Part shown: in pieces, positions 13,101-21,600 of the stretch
Layout: each line of letters starts with the position of its first letter
Numbering within the stretch: the stretch's first letter is position 1
Assembly: GCF_003149185.1 (NCBI RefSeq)
Contig: NZ_QGDO01000002.1
Span: forward strand, 310,001 to 374,000
Source: Sediminitomix flava
Lineage (GTDB): Bacteria > Bacteroidota > Bacteroidia > Cytophagales > Flammeovirgaceae
Reading direction: 5' to 3'
Length of the DNA stretch: 64,000 nt
Made by a program: the position numbers and the translations under genes
The notes under the pieces: model-generated
Databases searched by the model: none
What the model was told of the DNA's origin: nothing
The model's input: the letters and a program-made list of their open reading frames with translations, nothing else

Positions 13101-16100
13101 AGTAGTAATTGTTGTGGTTATTACGATTTCATCTGGTTGAGTCAAATAAAAAGTATCATCACTAGCATCTGTTAGTGGTAATAATCTATACCCATCATAA
13201 TCTACTTGCCCTACTGATTCTTTTACATAAATCCTGTATTTATTCTCTTGACCAGGAATAATATCTGAAAAAGTAATCACTTCAGACAGATTATCTACAT
13301 CTATCGACCTAATCACACTCTCCTCATCATGACTATCTAATTGCCTTAGTTCAAATGTAGCAGGAAGTGTAACTGTACTCATGGTAAACTTTATCTCAGC
13401 CTTTTCACCAAACTTGCTTACATCTTTTCGCCCATCGACATGAGTAGTCACTATCTCATTAAGAATTTCTCTTGTTGTACCTGCTACAGACAATGTTGGC
13501 TCATTACTATTCTCAAGTACTGTCAATGATTTACTATCTGTTTTACAATCACTTAAACTTGCAGAATACAAATGAAAAGTATAAGTATGAGGAACGAGAT
13601 CAGTTACTGTAATTATTTTACTTGAATTATCACTAAGCTCTATTGTTGTATTACTACTTAAAGGATCTAACTTATATGAATTTCCAGAATCATGTACTAT
13701 TCCAAAACCATTAGGTAAGCTCGTAAATGATATGATTCGATTAACTCCACTTCCATTATCTTCACCTTCTCCATTTACCATAAAAGTAATCTGCCCATTA
13801 TTCCCTCCTACAATCGTTGGATCACTCGAACTTAAATTCGTAATACTCAATTGCACAGGTTCATTAATTGTAGCAGATTCAGACAAAGAACTACTTATAC
13901 AGCCTCCTGTAGCATTTACTGTAAAAGTTCCAGATGAAAATTCAGTCAAACGTGCTGTCCAAGCTTTCTTTTGATCTGAAATAGAATTATCAGTAAACTC
14001 ATAGCTTGGAGTAGTTCCATCTAACTTATAAGAATAAGTACCTGGATCGTCCTCGTCAACCTCTAATGCAATCTCTATAGCACCATTATTACCACCAAAA
14101 CATCCTTGTACATCAATAGGTGTAAGTGTCAGACTAGGTGCCGTATATTCAGTTATAGCAATATTAAAAGTAATCGACGAGCTACAACTATTCGAGGTGA
14201 ATATTACTGTATTTTCACCTGCACTTAAGCTTATATTTCCTTCAGTATACGCTTCATCATTCACTTCAACACTTACCCCTGAAGTTCCTCCGCTTCCATT
14301 TGCATTTATGCTATAGCCAAAAGTATAAGATTCTCCTATACAAACCTTTTTATTAATATCATTTGAAGTACTTGTATAATCTCTTCCTTCGAATTTCACT
14401 GATAATGGAGATGATGGCTCTGTTATAGAGAAACTAAGTGATACTAAACCTTCAGTTTCAGTAAAAGTATTAGGAAACCCTACATCTGATTGACAATCAT
14501 CTCTTACTACGATAGTATAGTTCCCTACTTCAAGGCCTGTAATTTGTCCAAGACCACTGGAAAATGAAACAGTCTTTGTAACCTTAGCATTATCCTTATA
14601 AAGTTGATAACTAGGGTTTCCTAAAAAATTAACCAAGTTAAACTTATATTCTCCATTATTTCCCCCATAACAAGCCACATTTGTTAAATCATTTAGTGTA
14701 ATGCTTGGTGTACTTGTAGATTCCGTTAATGTTATAACCTCAGTTTTTCCGATAGCATCACTTAGATTAGCTAAATATGTTAATTCTGTAGGATCATAAA
14801 CTTGATTAAGAGTAAAGACATTCCCTTCACTATCCTTAGGAATGTTAATGTAAACACACTTATCTATGAGAATTGCTAGATAGCTCTCCTCCGTTTCGAA
14901 AAAACCTAAAGTTGAATTCCCATTTATTGTTGCTTTATAATTACTTTCATCAGCAGTAAACGAGGATAATGTTTCAATTGATATCAATTTATATTCGGTA
15001 CTAGATAATTCATTAAAAACAAGTGTAAAATATTCTGAATCATAATTTGTAGTTAATTCAACTGAATTATCTGTAACATTCAAACAATTTGGAGCTATGC
15101 TACTTAAGCTCACTTCAAGCTCATCAATACCCGTTTTCAATTCCTGATGATAATCAATCGTATTAATCTCTATTGACTCTTGTATATAATAACCTCCAGT
15201 ATATTCACCATCACTACATGAGCCTTTTTCAAAACAATAGGCAGGATTTGAAGACTCATATAATATTGTAAATTCTCCTTCACCAATTTCTAATGTTTCA
15301 TACGATTCTAAATGTGTCAGAATCTGTGTTTCGTCTCCTTTTAGAACAATAGAACTAGAATTTTTTAGTCCATTTTCTGTCAAATTATACACTTGTCCAG
15401 CAACAAGAACTGATGACAAATTTTGAGGATCAGGATCATTAGGATTAGGGGATTTAGCAATTTCAGAAAAATAGTCACAAAGACTCTTGGTTGGACGTAA
15501 TACAAAACCTGTTACTTCAAAGTTACTAGGAAATGGAGATTCAAACTCTATGTGAATCTCTCCATTTGTCCCCCCTTTACATTCTGGTGCTATTGTAGTT
15601 ACACTTTTTAATTTTGGTAAGGGTTTTTTAAGACTAATCGTTTGAGTTCCCATCCCAAATGAACCTACATTATTTGGTACATATACTCTAATATCAATAT
15701 CACCTTCTTCAACTAAGGTGTTGTTTTGTCTTAAAGTACCTTCTTCAGACAAATCCAAACTTGGATTTGCCATTCCACTTGCAAATTCGATCCAAGAGCC
15801 ATCAACGTCCTGTACTTCCCAGGTCAAATACTGATCATATGCATCTGAACCCGTAAATTCTACACCAAATTGACTATTCCAACATTGGTCGCCTATAGGT
15901 AGGTCTATTTCGCCTTCAAAGCTTTCTGTAGGTTCGACCCAAAAAGTTGCTGTCAGTTTACCAAAAAATCCCACTGTCAACTCTTCTTTCGGACCTGTAT
16001 TGAAATCGCAGAACTCTGCTGCTTTGTAAAGTTTGGTTAAAGAACCTGTAGCTGACTGAGTAACTGTTTTTGTTAAAGATGGATTTAAACTAGTATTAAT

Positions 16101-16469
16101 AGCTTTTGAACTTGTATATCCTGTATGGTTTTGTGGACCACAAGAAAATAGAAATTTTAGAGATGAACTAATACTAAATCCTCCTTTAAGATACAGTTGT
16201 GTAGGATCTGAAATCTCACTACCTACAGATACAGAACTACCATTTACTTCAAGCCCCAATGTTGAAGATGTGATAGAGTAATTAGACGCTGTTGTAGTTC
16301 CCTGATCTATAATTTCACCTTCAAACACCAGATCGTATATTGGAGGGGAATCCTCTGAAGCTACGGTCTCTAATTTAACTGCCCACTGAGCAAACAATAG
16401 GTTTACATTTAGCATGCTAAAAAAGAGAAACAAAAAGTATTTCGAAAAATAAAAAAACCTTTTTACCAT
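4122..16469 (-). CDS. Giant SprB-repeat protein with T9SS type A sorting domain
   Basis: A 4,115-residue exported protein. The signal peptide ends near FAQW (residue about 28). Roughly 30 divergent SprB-type repeats follow, recognised by openings like SCYGGADAAI, a middle GGTAPY and an ending such as VTDSQNC. The last repeats (about 3,150-3,850) are the most regular. An Ig-like domain and a PKD-like domain (about 3,930-4,020) precede a type A C-terminal domain (about 4,030-4,115) starting near AKPNPVSN and ending in RKVSKY. SprB of Flavobacterium johnsoniae is the mobile gliding adhesin exported by T9SS; this protein shares its repeat type, but orthology is not shown. It is the only visible member of the 25-kb operon with a sorting domain. 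Residues about 890-2,310 contain an old duplication of a 775-residue block. It could serve gliding, attachment or polymer binding. Confidence 0.93.
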   Translation of the reverse strand: MVKRFFYFSKYFLFLFFSMLNVNLLFAQWAVKLETVASEDSPPIYDLVFEGEIIDQGTTTASNYSITSSTLGLEVNGSSVSVGSEISDPTQLYLKGGFSISSSLKFLFSCGPQNHTGYTSSKAINTSLNPSLTKTVTQSATGSLTKLYKAAEFCDFNTGPKEELTVGFFGKLTATFWVEPTESFEGEIDLPIGDQCWNSQFGVEFTGSDAYDQYLTWEVQDVDGSWIEFASGMANPSLDLSEEGTLRQNNTLVEEGDIDIRVYVPNNVGSFGMGTQTISLKKPLPKLKSVTTIAPECKGGTNGEIHIEFESPFPSNFEVTGFVLRPTKSLCDYFSEIAKSPNPNDPDPQNLSSVLVAGQVYNLTENGLKNSSSIVLKGDETQILTHLESYETLEIGEGEFTILYESSNPAYCFEKGSCSDGEYTGGYYIQESIEINTIDYHQELKTGIDELEVSLSSIAPNCLNVTDNSVELTTNYDSEYFTLVFNELSSTEYKLISIETLSSFTADESNYKATINGNSTLGFFETEESYLAILIDKCVYINIPKDSEGNVFTLNQVYDPTELTYLANLSDAIGKTEVITLTESTSTPSITLNDLTNVACYGGNNGEYKFNLVNFLGNPSYQLYKDNAKVTKTVSFSSGLGQITGLEVGNYTIVVRDDCQSDVGFPNTFTETEGLVSLSFSITEPSSPLSVKFEGRDYTSTSNDINKKVCIGESYTFGYSINANGSGGTSGVSVEVNDEAYTEGNISLSAGENTVIFTSNSCSSSITFNIAITEYTAPSLTLTPIDVQGCFGGNNGAIEIALEVDEDDPGTYSYKLDGTTPSYEFTDNSISDQKKAWTARLTEFSSGTFTVNATGGCISSSLSESATINEPVQLSITNLSSSDPTIVGGNNGQITFMVNGEGEDNGSGVNRIISFTSLPNGFGIVHDSGNSYKLDPLSSNTTIELSDNSSKIITVTDLVPHTYTFHLYSASLSDCKTDSKSLTVLENSNEPTLSVAGTTREILNEIVTTHVDGRKDVSKFGEKAEIKFTMSTVTLPATFELRQLDSHDEESVIRSIDVDNLSEVITFSDIIPGQENKYRIYVKESVGQVDYDGYRLLPLTDASDDTFYLTQPDEIVITTTITTVAEDINTNPSTKYQIKCNGGVADPVKISVEGGEAPFNITITKSNDIAYNFTQTGVAEESEIQLSSLTEGTYTISVTDYNSINKQIDFTLEAPDQLDITYSHTDATCFNRNNASISISGVTGGIAPYTVELYKNGSYNQKIENLASSSATLFEGLYSGNYTVKVIDSESCSISTNTITLGQPTNPISVSLIESVKPACFNENTGAIKLNVTGGTPSADGNYNVYIFDENGERVFDETTIYTLNPSDQFVKDTDGNSLIFDSDQYKIVVTDEYNCSCEEAIDENSQNLTLRDNSSLIIGETVAEFDYEVDAFPAIQLNASTITPSCRDASNGKIVLNNITGGNLVHSNAYRVIVYRNNSDVPLNFNLIDGEYVYDASSSAAAIAYVNGSLNITGLEQGTYQLEIGYMLENGEFCFQPSESVTINQAPIVTLTQESYMLTDVSICHGQNNGQIDYSIRSSLADNRNLIFELIKNEEVIRTIDDKVNDTTNPIQVSFQNLGEGSYTVKVYLECFSVLIEETLTSSTFQISEPSELILTEVLAQHREVSLKNARDGVMELSISGDGDPTEGRVLWIDDLEEGYGFELVSSNTYRLTEAGADSIYISNNSELIIRIEELYEGSYNVMLASATTLSCSTSVTVNIDAPNQPSMSFEASSTRVALDQILTTRPTYGYEDYDVVEPGDLGSIRFKMGTVITPAQLELRSASDTSYTLLSAISDSVTVSGIDPGVAYELFVRENSDVETLNYDGFRLLPIEEEVSSFELREPAPLAIVVDSLTTDSQLAISCFEGLADSIAVEVSGGVPPYTVEVFSDEITVGLSNVQSDTFILNQLTEDTYSVQITDANGYDSTFTHAFEINDPDQIELFYSLREVNCNGDANGIVYIDSIKGGTKPYTINLRKDGNIVSSRTNNNGNAIAQFSGLISGSYQIEIIDAAACTTFLVNGEQSTSYEVEILQPKKLKVVLLESIKPECLGEFTGGIRLKVEGGRPWNGREYKVYSSLVEDTSLPNQYYTVDTLTYNVVDGEGDHLVFDSLEYYLTVTDSLACPCEIVDKENAYPNEVVLDNRTSDHLFEFAYKVASYPRISLSTSQDGPFCYGANDGVFHIRNISGGSPSIVGDYTISIRSGTDTLTFSENPDGSYVYDSNATTTLLNYSDSLDLSGFVAGDYQFDVYYDISEDQLCKDDSVFSFRFEGPEPITRMNENFGAPICNDGYDATYTINLNGGRSEDYQILLSEQEFDGNKSNFNWTDLTISDSILIDFSYQRVSEDFKVYASWNDSNSLKIYGLKGGEDFNFYVRDRIYFDQNNEDKAEYNLGSCEELFEFTTENANEIAYQLTDKEDLSCYEGGDGQLGFEIIGGDNDRLYTITLSNNSQDYQFVDIPLNTKVIFTDLAAGKYTVLIEDSLGCSVSSNDIQLSQPNLNRIVEIRSQLQACDIYTLEVRMDGNPSNYDFEVSTTPDFEIENTSSYTSHLIENIGVGDYWVRAINTENGSCFVEDSISLLAQSFVISSVEGESMDDVQQIQLSCFGDLTDVHLEVVEGNVGQVEYAMFEDADGNNIIESWTLTNSFELGEGTYYFRAKDSFDCLSEVFELQITAPEQLIVDHIVIEDAACSNAANGVLSFNLTGGVSPYLIQIGDLSFNVNEDDLIANTFTIYNLEEGIHTLRVVDDSLCSISQEVTVETTDELSINLLEVTPDYCQFNNGGGKLGVEGNLSTINWSYQLDQIGAQKNSLFVDLECNFDGLAAGDYIFFAEDDSTTCSVSLLVSIPSEDAFSFSFTPIDLAACGEANGTGVIEVISSDVIENSYEIIDLDESLSLDSANSTLGLFYISGLSAGVNYPITINAESNCSVAQYISIGSIDGPSLFDSSLVSSPTCELSNGTYSISFTGGSAPYQITSLSNGASISKASEIVSEESVLISKLGAGTHYVSFSDSRGCSNTLSFTIESVREEFGSHTFEKTPSHCGQADGSIVFLPDNAEDYTASEYVWYSEEWQQIALGSSISDISAGVYYLEIRRADSCGDTLQVSLADSEVQPQITNVETTVSACNKAIGTAKVSSTLNVTTALAYVWFNLNGDEIAETQVDSLTSLSAGEYSVKLLDQNGCESERFYFSITEMEAMEVVSVSLKDVSCNGGNDGSISVDITKGLAPYRYSWDGGAFVEGLSTKENLAAETHSLQVLDANNCLFEITTASNILVINEPNILSVFAESQDLSCFGGENGQATLSYFGGTPPYAFKWYNESLETIATTEQVNDLAVGKYFIEIQDANNCLALDSIELIAPDSLELTLVAVLSPSCTEGSDATASVQVSGGTLPYTYLWDNGETTLLADSLTSGIHSVTVMDAMRCSKTLEVSIPERSPITYDYEVTDPLCEGDNNGTLTLNISGGAGEYFVDWGNEVIGTTRTGLGLGSYTFTITDKNGCQLTDAVTIGNQPTSLVATLDSVTALSCYGGADAAIKIAIEGGTAPYQVSWSNNKRGTNISGLTSGTYIATVTDSQNCQTTLSVVVAEPEGITIVIPDSLKQQPSCYGGTDGMITPLVSGGEKPYTFTWSNASKDSIATQLISGVYSLTVQDVNGCSSFFSNIKLGEPEQIVLALDSLQEPLCVGASNGEIYLSASGGDGQYEFVWEDSLIASSRTDLSAGKYVVTVYDGEGCSDELIVRLTDPEPLNLSISPTMPICFESCSGQAEAVVTGGTAPYTYTWSSGSKTQQATDLCEGTYTLIVQDANGCEVEGSVTLIDPAPLEITEIELEYTLCEGQELVLNPDGYASYQWTSVNGLDYYNSEIVLTEAGTYTLNVSSEDGCLAEKSFTLNYLENTLETDFVISSEAVVGDTVVFVDVTWPRTDNVTWSYPESDKVEILETDSIHRQEVIFSEEGSYEFTMYVASELGCVDSVTKWVEVVASSDIETNTRKQENDSNIINIQAKPNPVSNLLSVKVDLEKAEPVRLILRGMLGRVYFEYLENSGSTQVSTEWDVSQLPTGMYIIEIISVTERSSRKVSKY
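9540..13810 (-). repeat. Two-copy tandem supra-module inside the SprB-type gene
   Basis: A block of about 2.3 kb (about 775 codons) occurs twice in tandem, visible at protein level. Paired anchors: NNGQITFMV near 13,790 with RDGVMELSI near 11,450; YDGYRLLPL near 13,180 with YDGFRLLPI near 10,860; CRDASNGKI near 12,120 with CYGANDGVF near 9,820. Spacing between anchors is constant, so whole sets of SprB-type modules moved together. The copies are strongly diverged, so the event is old. Confidence 0.75.
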
Positions 16470-16489
16470 TGATCTTAGTATTTAAAAAA

Positions 16490-18586
16490 TCAAATTTGAA
16501 GTATTTTACTAAACTCCGATTGCGCTCCATCCAACATCACAGCCCTAATTCGATAGTTATATATTACTCCAGTCTGGATAGCTGAATCTATAAATTCCGT
16601 ATCTACAGGACTGAGCTCTTTATAAAGGCGCAAGTTTCCATCTCCCACCTGACGATAAAGCATATATTTCACAACATCTTTTCGATCATAAGCCCACCAA
16701 AGTCTAATTTCTTTTTGCATAAGGTCTAGTTTTCCACTGAATTGACTAATAGCAGCCCGAATTTTATTGTCAATTCGCTTCCCCCTTACAGGTTTAGCTG
16801 GTGTTGATTCATTCTTTGCTCTATCCATGACTACTAAAGTGTAATAGTAACTTTCAAAGTCTGCCATACTTTGATCATTCCAAAGTAATGAATCACCGAT
16901 TGGACGAACACCAACTAAACTCCAATTTTCAGATGACTCTACCTTTTTTCTATACAATGCATAAACTGCGACATCATTGCTACTGCTTTTATACCAAGTC
17001 AAACTGACACCATCCGAGGTAGATTTCACATCCTTAAAAGTTGTTGGTGCAGGAGGAATTAAATCAGGTTTAGCCAATTGAATAATGGAACTTTTATCAG
17101 ACATATTACCCACTTTATCTACTGCTGCAATCTGATAATAGATATCTGAGTTCAAAGTTTTCATACTAACGGAGTCCAAATAGTATGTTGTTGTGACCAC
17201 TTTTCCATTTCTTAAGACAAACTCTTCATGCTTTTTATTCGCTCTGAAAATACTATAACCTGCTACATCTAAGTCTGGACTCTCGGTCCATTGGAGTGTC
17301 ACTTTCCCTTCTCGATCAACTTTTCCTCTAAAGTCTACTGGTATTTGTGGAGGGATACTATCAACCATAGTCACCATATAAGGCAAAGAATAACTGATTT
17401 GATTGGAGGAGTCTACATAAGCCAATTTGTAATAGTTACTTTGCAGAGGAGCCACATCCGTATAATGCGTAGATTTGTTTGATAAATTTTTAGCTATTGG
17501 TATATACTGGTCTTCTGCACTTGACGCTCTATAAATCTCTTGATGATGAATCAAATTCCTTTGATCTTTGGGCAATTCCCATTCAATTCGGACTTGCTTG
17601 TTATCCTCGTTTACAACTTCTTGAATAATTGGTATTGCTGTAAGCTCTTTAGATGCTTTGATGGTTACTACCCTAGATGACGGTCCAATATCTCCAAAAG
17701 CATCTACACCTAAGACTCTGTATTTATAGGTCTGGTAGTTTAAGGGAACCGAATCCATCTTAACCAAATAACGAGTACTGATTTTCGTTTCATCAAAGGT
17801 ATTTACAATTGGATTGGAATGAATTTTATGGAAGGATTTCCCCTTATCATCAGATCGTTCTATCCAAAAGCCTATATAGTTGAACACAGACAACTCTTGA
17901 TTCCAAGAGACTTCCACCATTCCATTACGGTATTGAGCTTGTACTTCTTGTACTTTAGGTAAATTCTTCACTTCAGCTAGTCCTGTCACTACCACTCCCG
18001 GAGCTGCCATTTCTAAATGGTTTGGGACATTAGAAATGACTCTATATAAATACGTCTCATTTGAATTTGCCGAATGATCTTCGTAATACAAGCCAGAATA
18101 TTCTGCCACTCTTATGGATTGATCGGCTGCTGAAAGTGCAAAAGCAAAACGCATTTCTCTTTCTTTCACAGTATTGATCACCGTAACCATATCCACTTGA
18201 GAAAGATTATTATCCATTGTCACATCTTCTCCATAAATAGATTGTGCCGCTACCCCAAATAAATTACTATCATGAATAACTTCTGCCCACTCCTCTACTG
18301 AAAGAGGCTTTAAAGTATCTGCTAGCACTTTCGTTTCAGGTTGAATAGATTTCCCATCACGATATAAGGTCACACGCTCTAACTTGTAACCATATTGGTT
18401 TGTAAACCACCATAAACTAGGGTTGGAAGGAGCCCAACGGAGCTTTATAGACTCACCATCTGTTTTACTCCTCACCATAATTGCTGAGGGAGTATCTTCT
18501 TGAGCATAAGAATTCGTCCCCAACATAAAAAAGCTGAATAATATAATTAGTAGTAATTTGTATGGTTTTATATTATAAACAATCAT
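16490..18586 (-). CDS. Exported fibronectin type III multidomain protein
   Basis: A 698-residue protein with a signal peptide (core LLLIILFSFFMLGTNSYA). After an N-terminal region of about 190 residues (opening with SAIMVRSKTDGES, itself Fn3-like) come about five fibronectin type III domains. They are recognised by the strand pattern VSWNQ, IEWELP, LQWTES, LTWYKS and LWWAYD, each followed by YxxYR-type and YYY-type strands. The protein ends on the last Fn3 strand (FSKILQI) with no T9SS sorting domain, so it is probably periplasmic or tied to the outer membrane through partners. It begins 19 nt after the 1,571-aa gene and ends 20 nt before the SprB-type gene. A scaffold or adaptor role for the giant cargo is inference. 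Confidence 0.9.
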   Translation of the reverse strand: MIVYNIKPYKLLLIILFSFFMLGTNSYAQEDTPSAIMVRSKTDGESIKLRWAPSNPSLWWFTNQYGYKLERVTLYRDGKSIQPETKVLADTLKPLSVEEWAEVIHDSNLFGVAAQSIYGEDVTMDNNLSQVDMVTVINTVKEREMRFAFALSAADQSIRVAEYSGLYYEDHSANSNETYLYRVISNVPNHLEMAAPGVVVTGLAEVKNLPKVQEVQAQYRNGMVEVSWNQELSVFNYIGFWIERSDDKGKSFHKIHSNPIVNTFDETKISTRYLVKMDSVPLNYQTYKYRVLGVDAFGDIGPSSRVVTIKASKELTAIPIIQEVVNEDNKQVRIEWELPKDQRNLIHHQEIYRASSAEDQYIPIAKNLSNKSTHYTDVAPLQSNYYKLAYVDSSNQISYSLPYMVTMVDSIPPQIPVDFRGKVDREGKVTLQWTESPDLDVAGYSIFRANKKHEEFVLRNGKVVTTTYYLDSVSMKTLNSDIYYQIAAVDKVGNMSDKSSIIQLAKPDLIPPAPTTFKDVKSTSDGVSLTWYKSSSNDVAVYALYRKKVESSENWSLVGVRPIGDSLLWNDQSMADFESYYYTLVVMDRAKNESTPAKPVRGKRIDNKIRAAISQFSGKLDLMQKEIRLWWAYDRKDVVKYMLYRQVGDGNLRLYKELSPVDTEFIDSAIQTGVIYNYRIRAVMLDGAQSEFSKILQI

Positions 18587-18605
18587 AATTATCTCAGTTT
18601 TTTAA

Positions 18606-21600
18606 CTATTGCTCTGGTTCATGATCTGGTACAAGGTTTATCACTTCTGTCTCAATTTCTGTGGTGATTATATTTTTACCTGGAAGTCTATATCGAATGA
18701 CGTATGGATATCGCCCTTCTTTAATTCTAGGGAAATTACCTGTAAGTAGATTATCAAATCTTGATGGAGGAGTTACTCCTTGATTAATGAAATAATTTCC
18801 GATTTTATTTCTGAGATCTGTGAAATCCTCTTGGAAATAATATACTAGACTATACTTGATAAAAAATCCATCAAAGTAAGATGACGACGATTGACTTTGT
18901 ATCTCACTATCTTTCAGTAAAAGATCTATAGGGTATTGGTCAATGAAAATTCCTTTAGTAGGTACAACACCTAAAACATTTACATCTCTCTTGAATGTTT
19001 TACCATATAATGGATAATATTTATAAATCATAGGGTAAATTTCATCATCAAAATATGAGACATCTTGTCCCTCAAAAAGTGCCTCAATTTCAACCAATTG
19101 CTTTTCGTTATACCCTTTAACTTCAAATTGATCAAATAATTCACCCTCCAATTGGTTCAATAAATAGTGAACATTTGTTCCAATGGTCAATCGAGCATCA
19201 TTCTCCCTTACGAAAGAGTTAAACTTCTCATTAAATGATGTATACTTACTCGATCTAAAATTAATTTCATATAAGAAGTTTTCTTCTAAAGCTTCAATAG
19301 TTCCCTCTGCTTTATTATCACGTAAGGCCACTGTATTTTCACCTTTTCCCTTATCTTCTATATTCAATTTCTTCTCTCCTTTTACAATATTAGCATCGAA
19401 ATCTATTTCTACTATAGGAGATTGTACTAATTCCAACTTATATACTTTCTCTTTCGTCAAACTTGTTGGTATTGGAAAAGATACTTCTTTATTAGCCACA
19501 TTATAAAGAAGTTCAGTTTCTTCAGTCATTCCAGAGTTTGTTGTAAAACGCGCAACTTGTTTCCATTTAGACAGATCTATGTCAAAAAGTTTTGAACGTC
19601 CACTCTGAAGTTGTATGTAACCCTTATTGTACTCAGCTACATAGAAATTAAATTGCTTTTCTATTGGATAAGTATATTCAATATTAGATGCCACCAAATA
19701 CTTTGGTTCCTCACCGGATGTAAATACATGAGTTCGTTCTTGATCTTCTCCATCTATTTTTTTCCAACTTCCATTTTTATCTTCTTCAAAATGGACTTTA
19801 ACTGTAGCTACTAAAGTCGTTTCTCCAGGCAGAATCTCATAAGGATTAAAAATTAATACATCACCCGTTGAATTCCACTCCAGATCTCCTGTAACTTCAT
19901 TTTTACTTTCATCAAATACTCTAAAATAATCTAGTACTGCTCGGAATTTATGGGTATTTCCATCATAATCTTTCAATTCAAATACTTTACCCACTTCCAT
20001 ATTAAATGCTACCTGTGGAGTTGTAAATACATTGATATCAGTTTTTGAGTCCGCAGGAGTCAAATCTGCGATGATGTCTATATTACTCAGCATACTATCT
20101 TCACCCTCAATCTGACATTTTTCTCCCATTTCAAATTCGAACTTACAACTACCCTTAATCAGTCCGCCTAAGATATTGTATTTCCCCCCTACTATTCCTC
20201 TCATCCAAAATGGATTAGGGCCTCTCGCTTGTAAAACAGCTGCTACTGCTAAATCAAGGATCTGATAGTCTCCCTTTATAAATCTTGGTTTTTTAACTGA
20301 AATTCCAATTTCAGCCTCTAGGTATGCATACATTTGACCATTTGCATACCACCCATTAATCCCCAAAGGTCCACTTCTACCAGCACAAGTAGCATCCGAG
20401 CCATAGTTTGCCATCATGACATCCATACCTGCCCCAAAGGAAAATTTACCATAAAAGATCAAGAAACTTTTTCGTCCAGATTTAGCCTCTCCATCATTCT
20501 CTCCTCTGCTAAATCCTGCTCCAAAATGTACTCCAAATGCAAACCCAAGACCTTTCTCTAAATTAGATACATCATCCATGTAACTCAAATCCATTCCGCC
20601 AAGGATACTTGAAACTTTACCAGGTGGAGTAGGAGGTTCTGGCATTTTATATCCCGCCATAAAATACCCCGATGATTCAAATAAATTTGCTACATTTACA
20701 GCTATTGGAGCTTCAGGCGTACCTACATGGATGTACCACTTCTCAGGAGAGAAATGCATCACTGATAAACCTCCTCCTGTTACTGGTGGAGCATTTAGAG
20801 TAAGTGCTAAACTCGCATTAAAGGTCTTATTAGGATGATCATAGAGCATATTAAGTTTGGCTGTTAGACCTACATCCTTACTCGTTGCTATTTCGGGTAA
20901 ATTTTCACCTTCTTTTGACTTCCCGGCAGCGGCTACACTTTGAACACTTTCCGTAAATTGGTCTAACTCTAAACCTGTAAACTTATTTACTGCTACATTG
21001 GCTGAGCCATTAAAACTCATCTGGTTCAGTCCTCCTCTAGTCGTAAAACTCATCTCAAAAGTAGCATCTGCAGTCATTATACCTGAAGGGATACTAACCA
21101 CTGCAGTAGCTTTAAAACCAAGCCCTACATCTTCATTTGGAACATATTTTATACCTGATAAAGAACAGCCTATTTCTCCTTCGCCACAAGGTGCTACTCC
21201 TGCTTGCTCAATACCATAATAGAGGCCTCCACCAATACCCATCAAGTTAATTGTACCCATAGGAATTCCAGAGGCACCAAAAGTCCCTAACACATCCGCA
21301 TACCAGTATCTATGTCCTTCAACTTTACCGAACAAAACCATACTTTCTACTCCTGCACTGATGCTTTCCAACTTTAGATCCAACATCCCTTGAAAACCTT
21401 TTCCATAGACTGGGTCTCCATCAATAAAGTGTACTGCACCATAAAGGGAGAAGGTTCCGGGTTTGGTAATATCTACTTCAATTTTCTTAAGTTGTATTTT
21501 ACGAAATGCATATGATCCACTAAGCTTTTCTTCTCCCCAAATCACAAAAGAAGTCGTTCCTCCAAAATCTTTACTTAAAGCAATGGAAGTCTCTATACCT

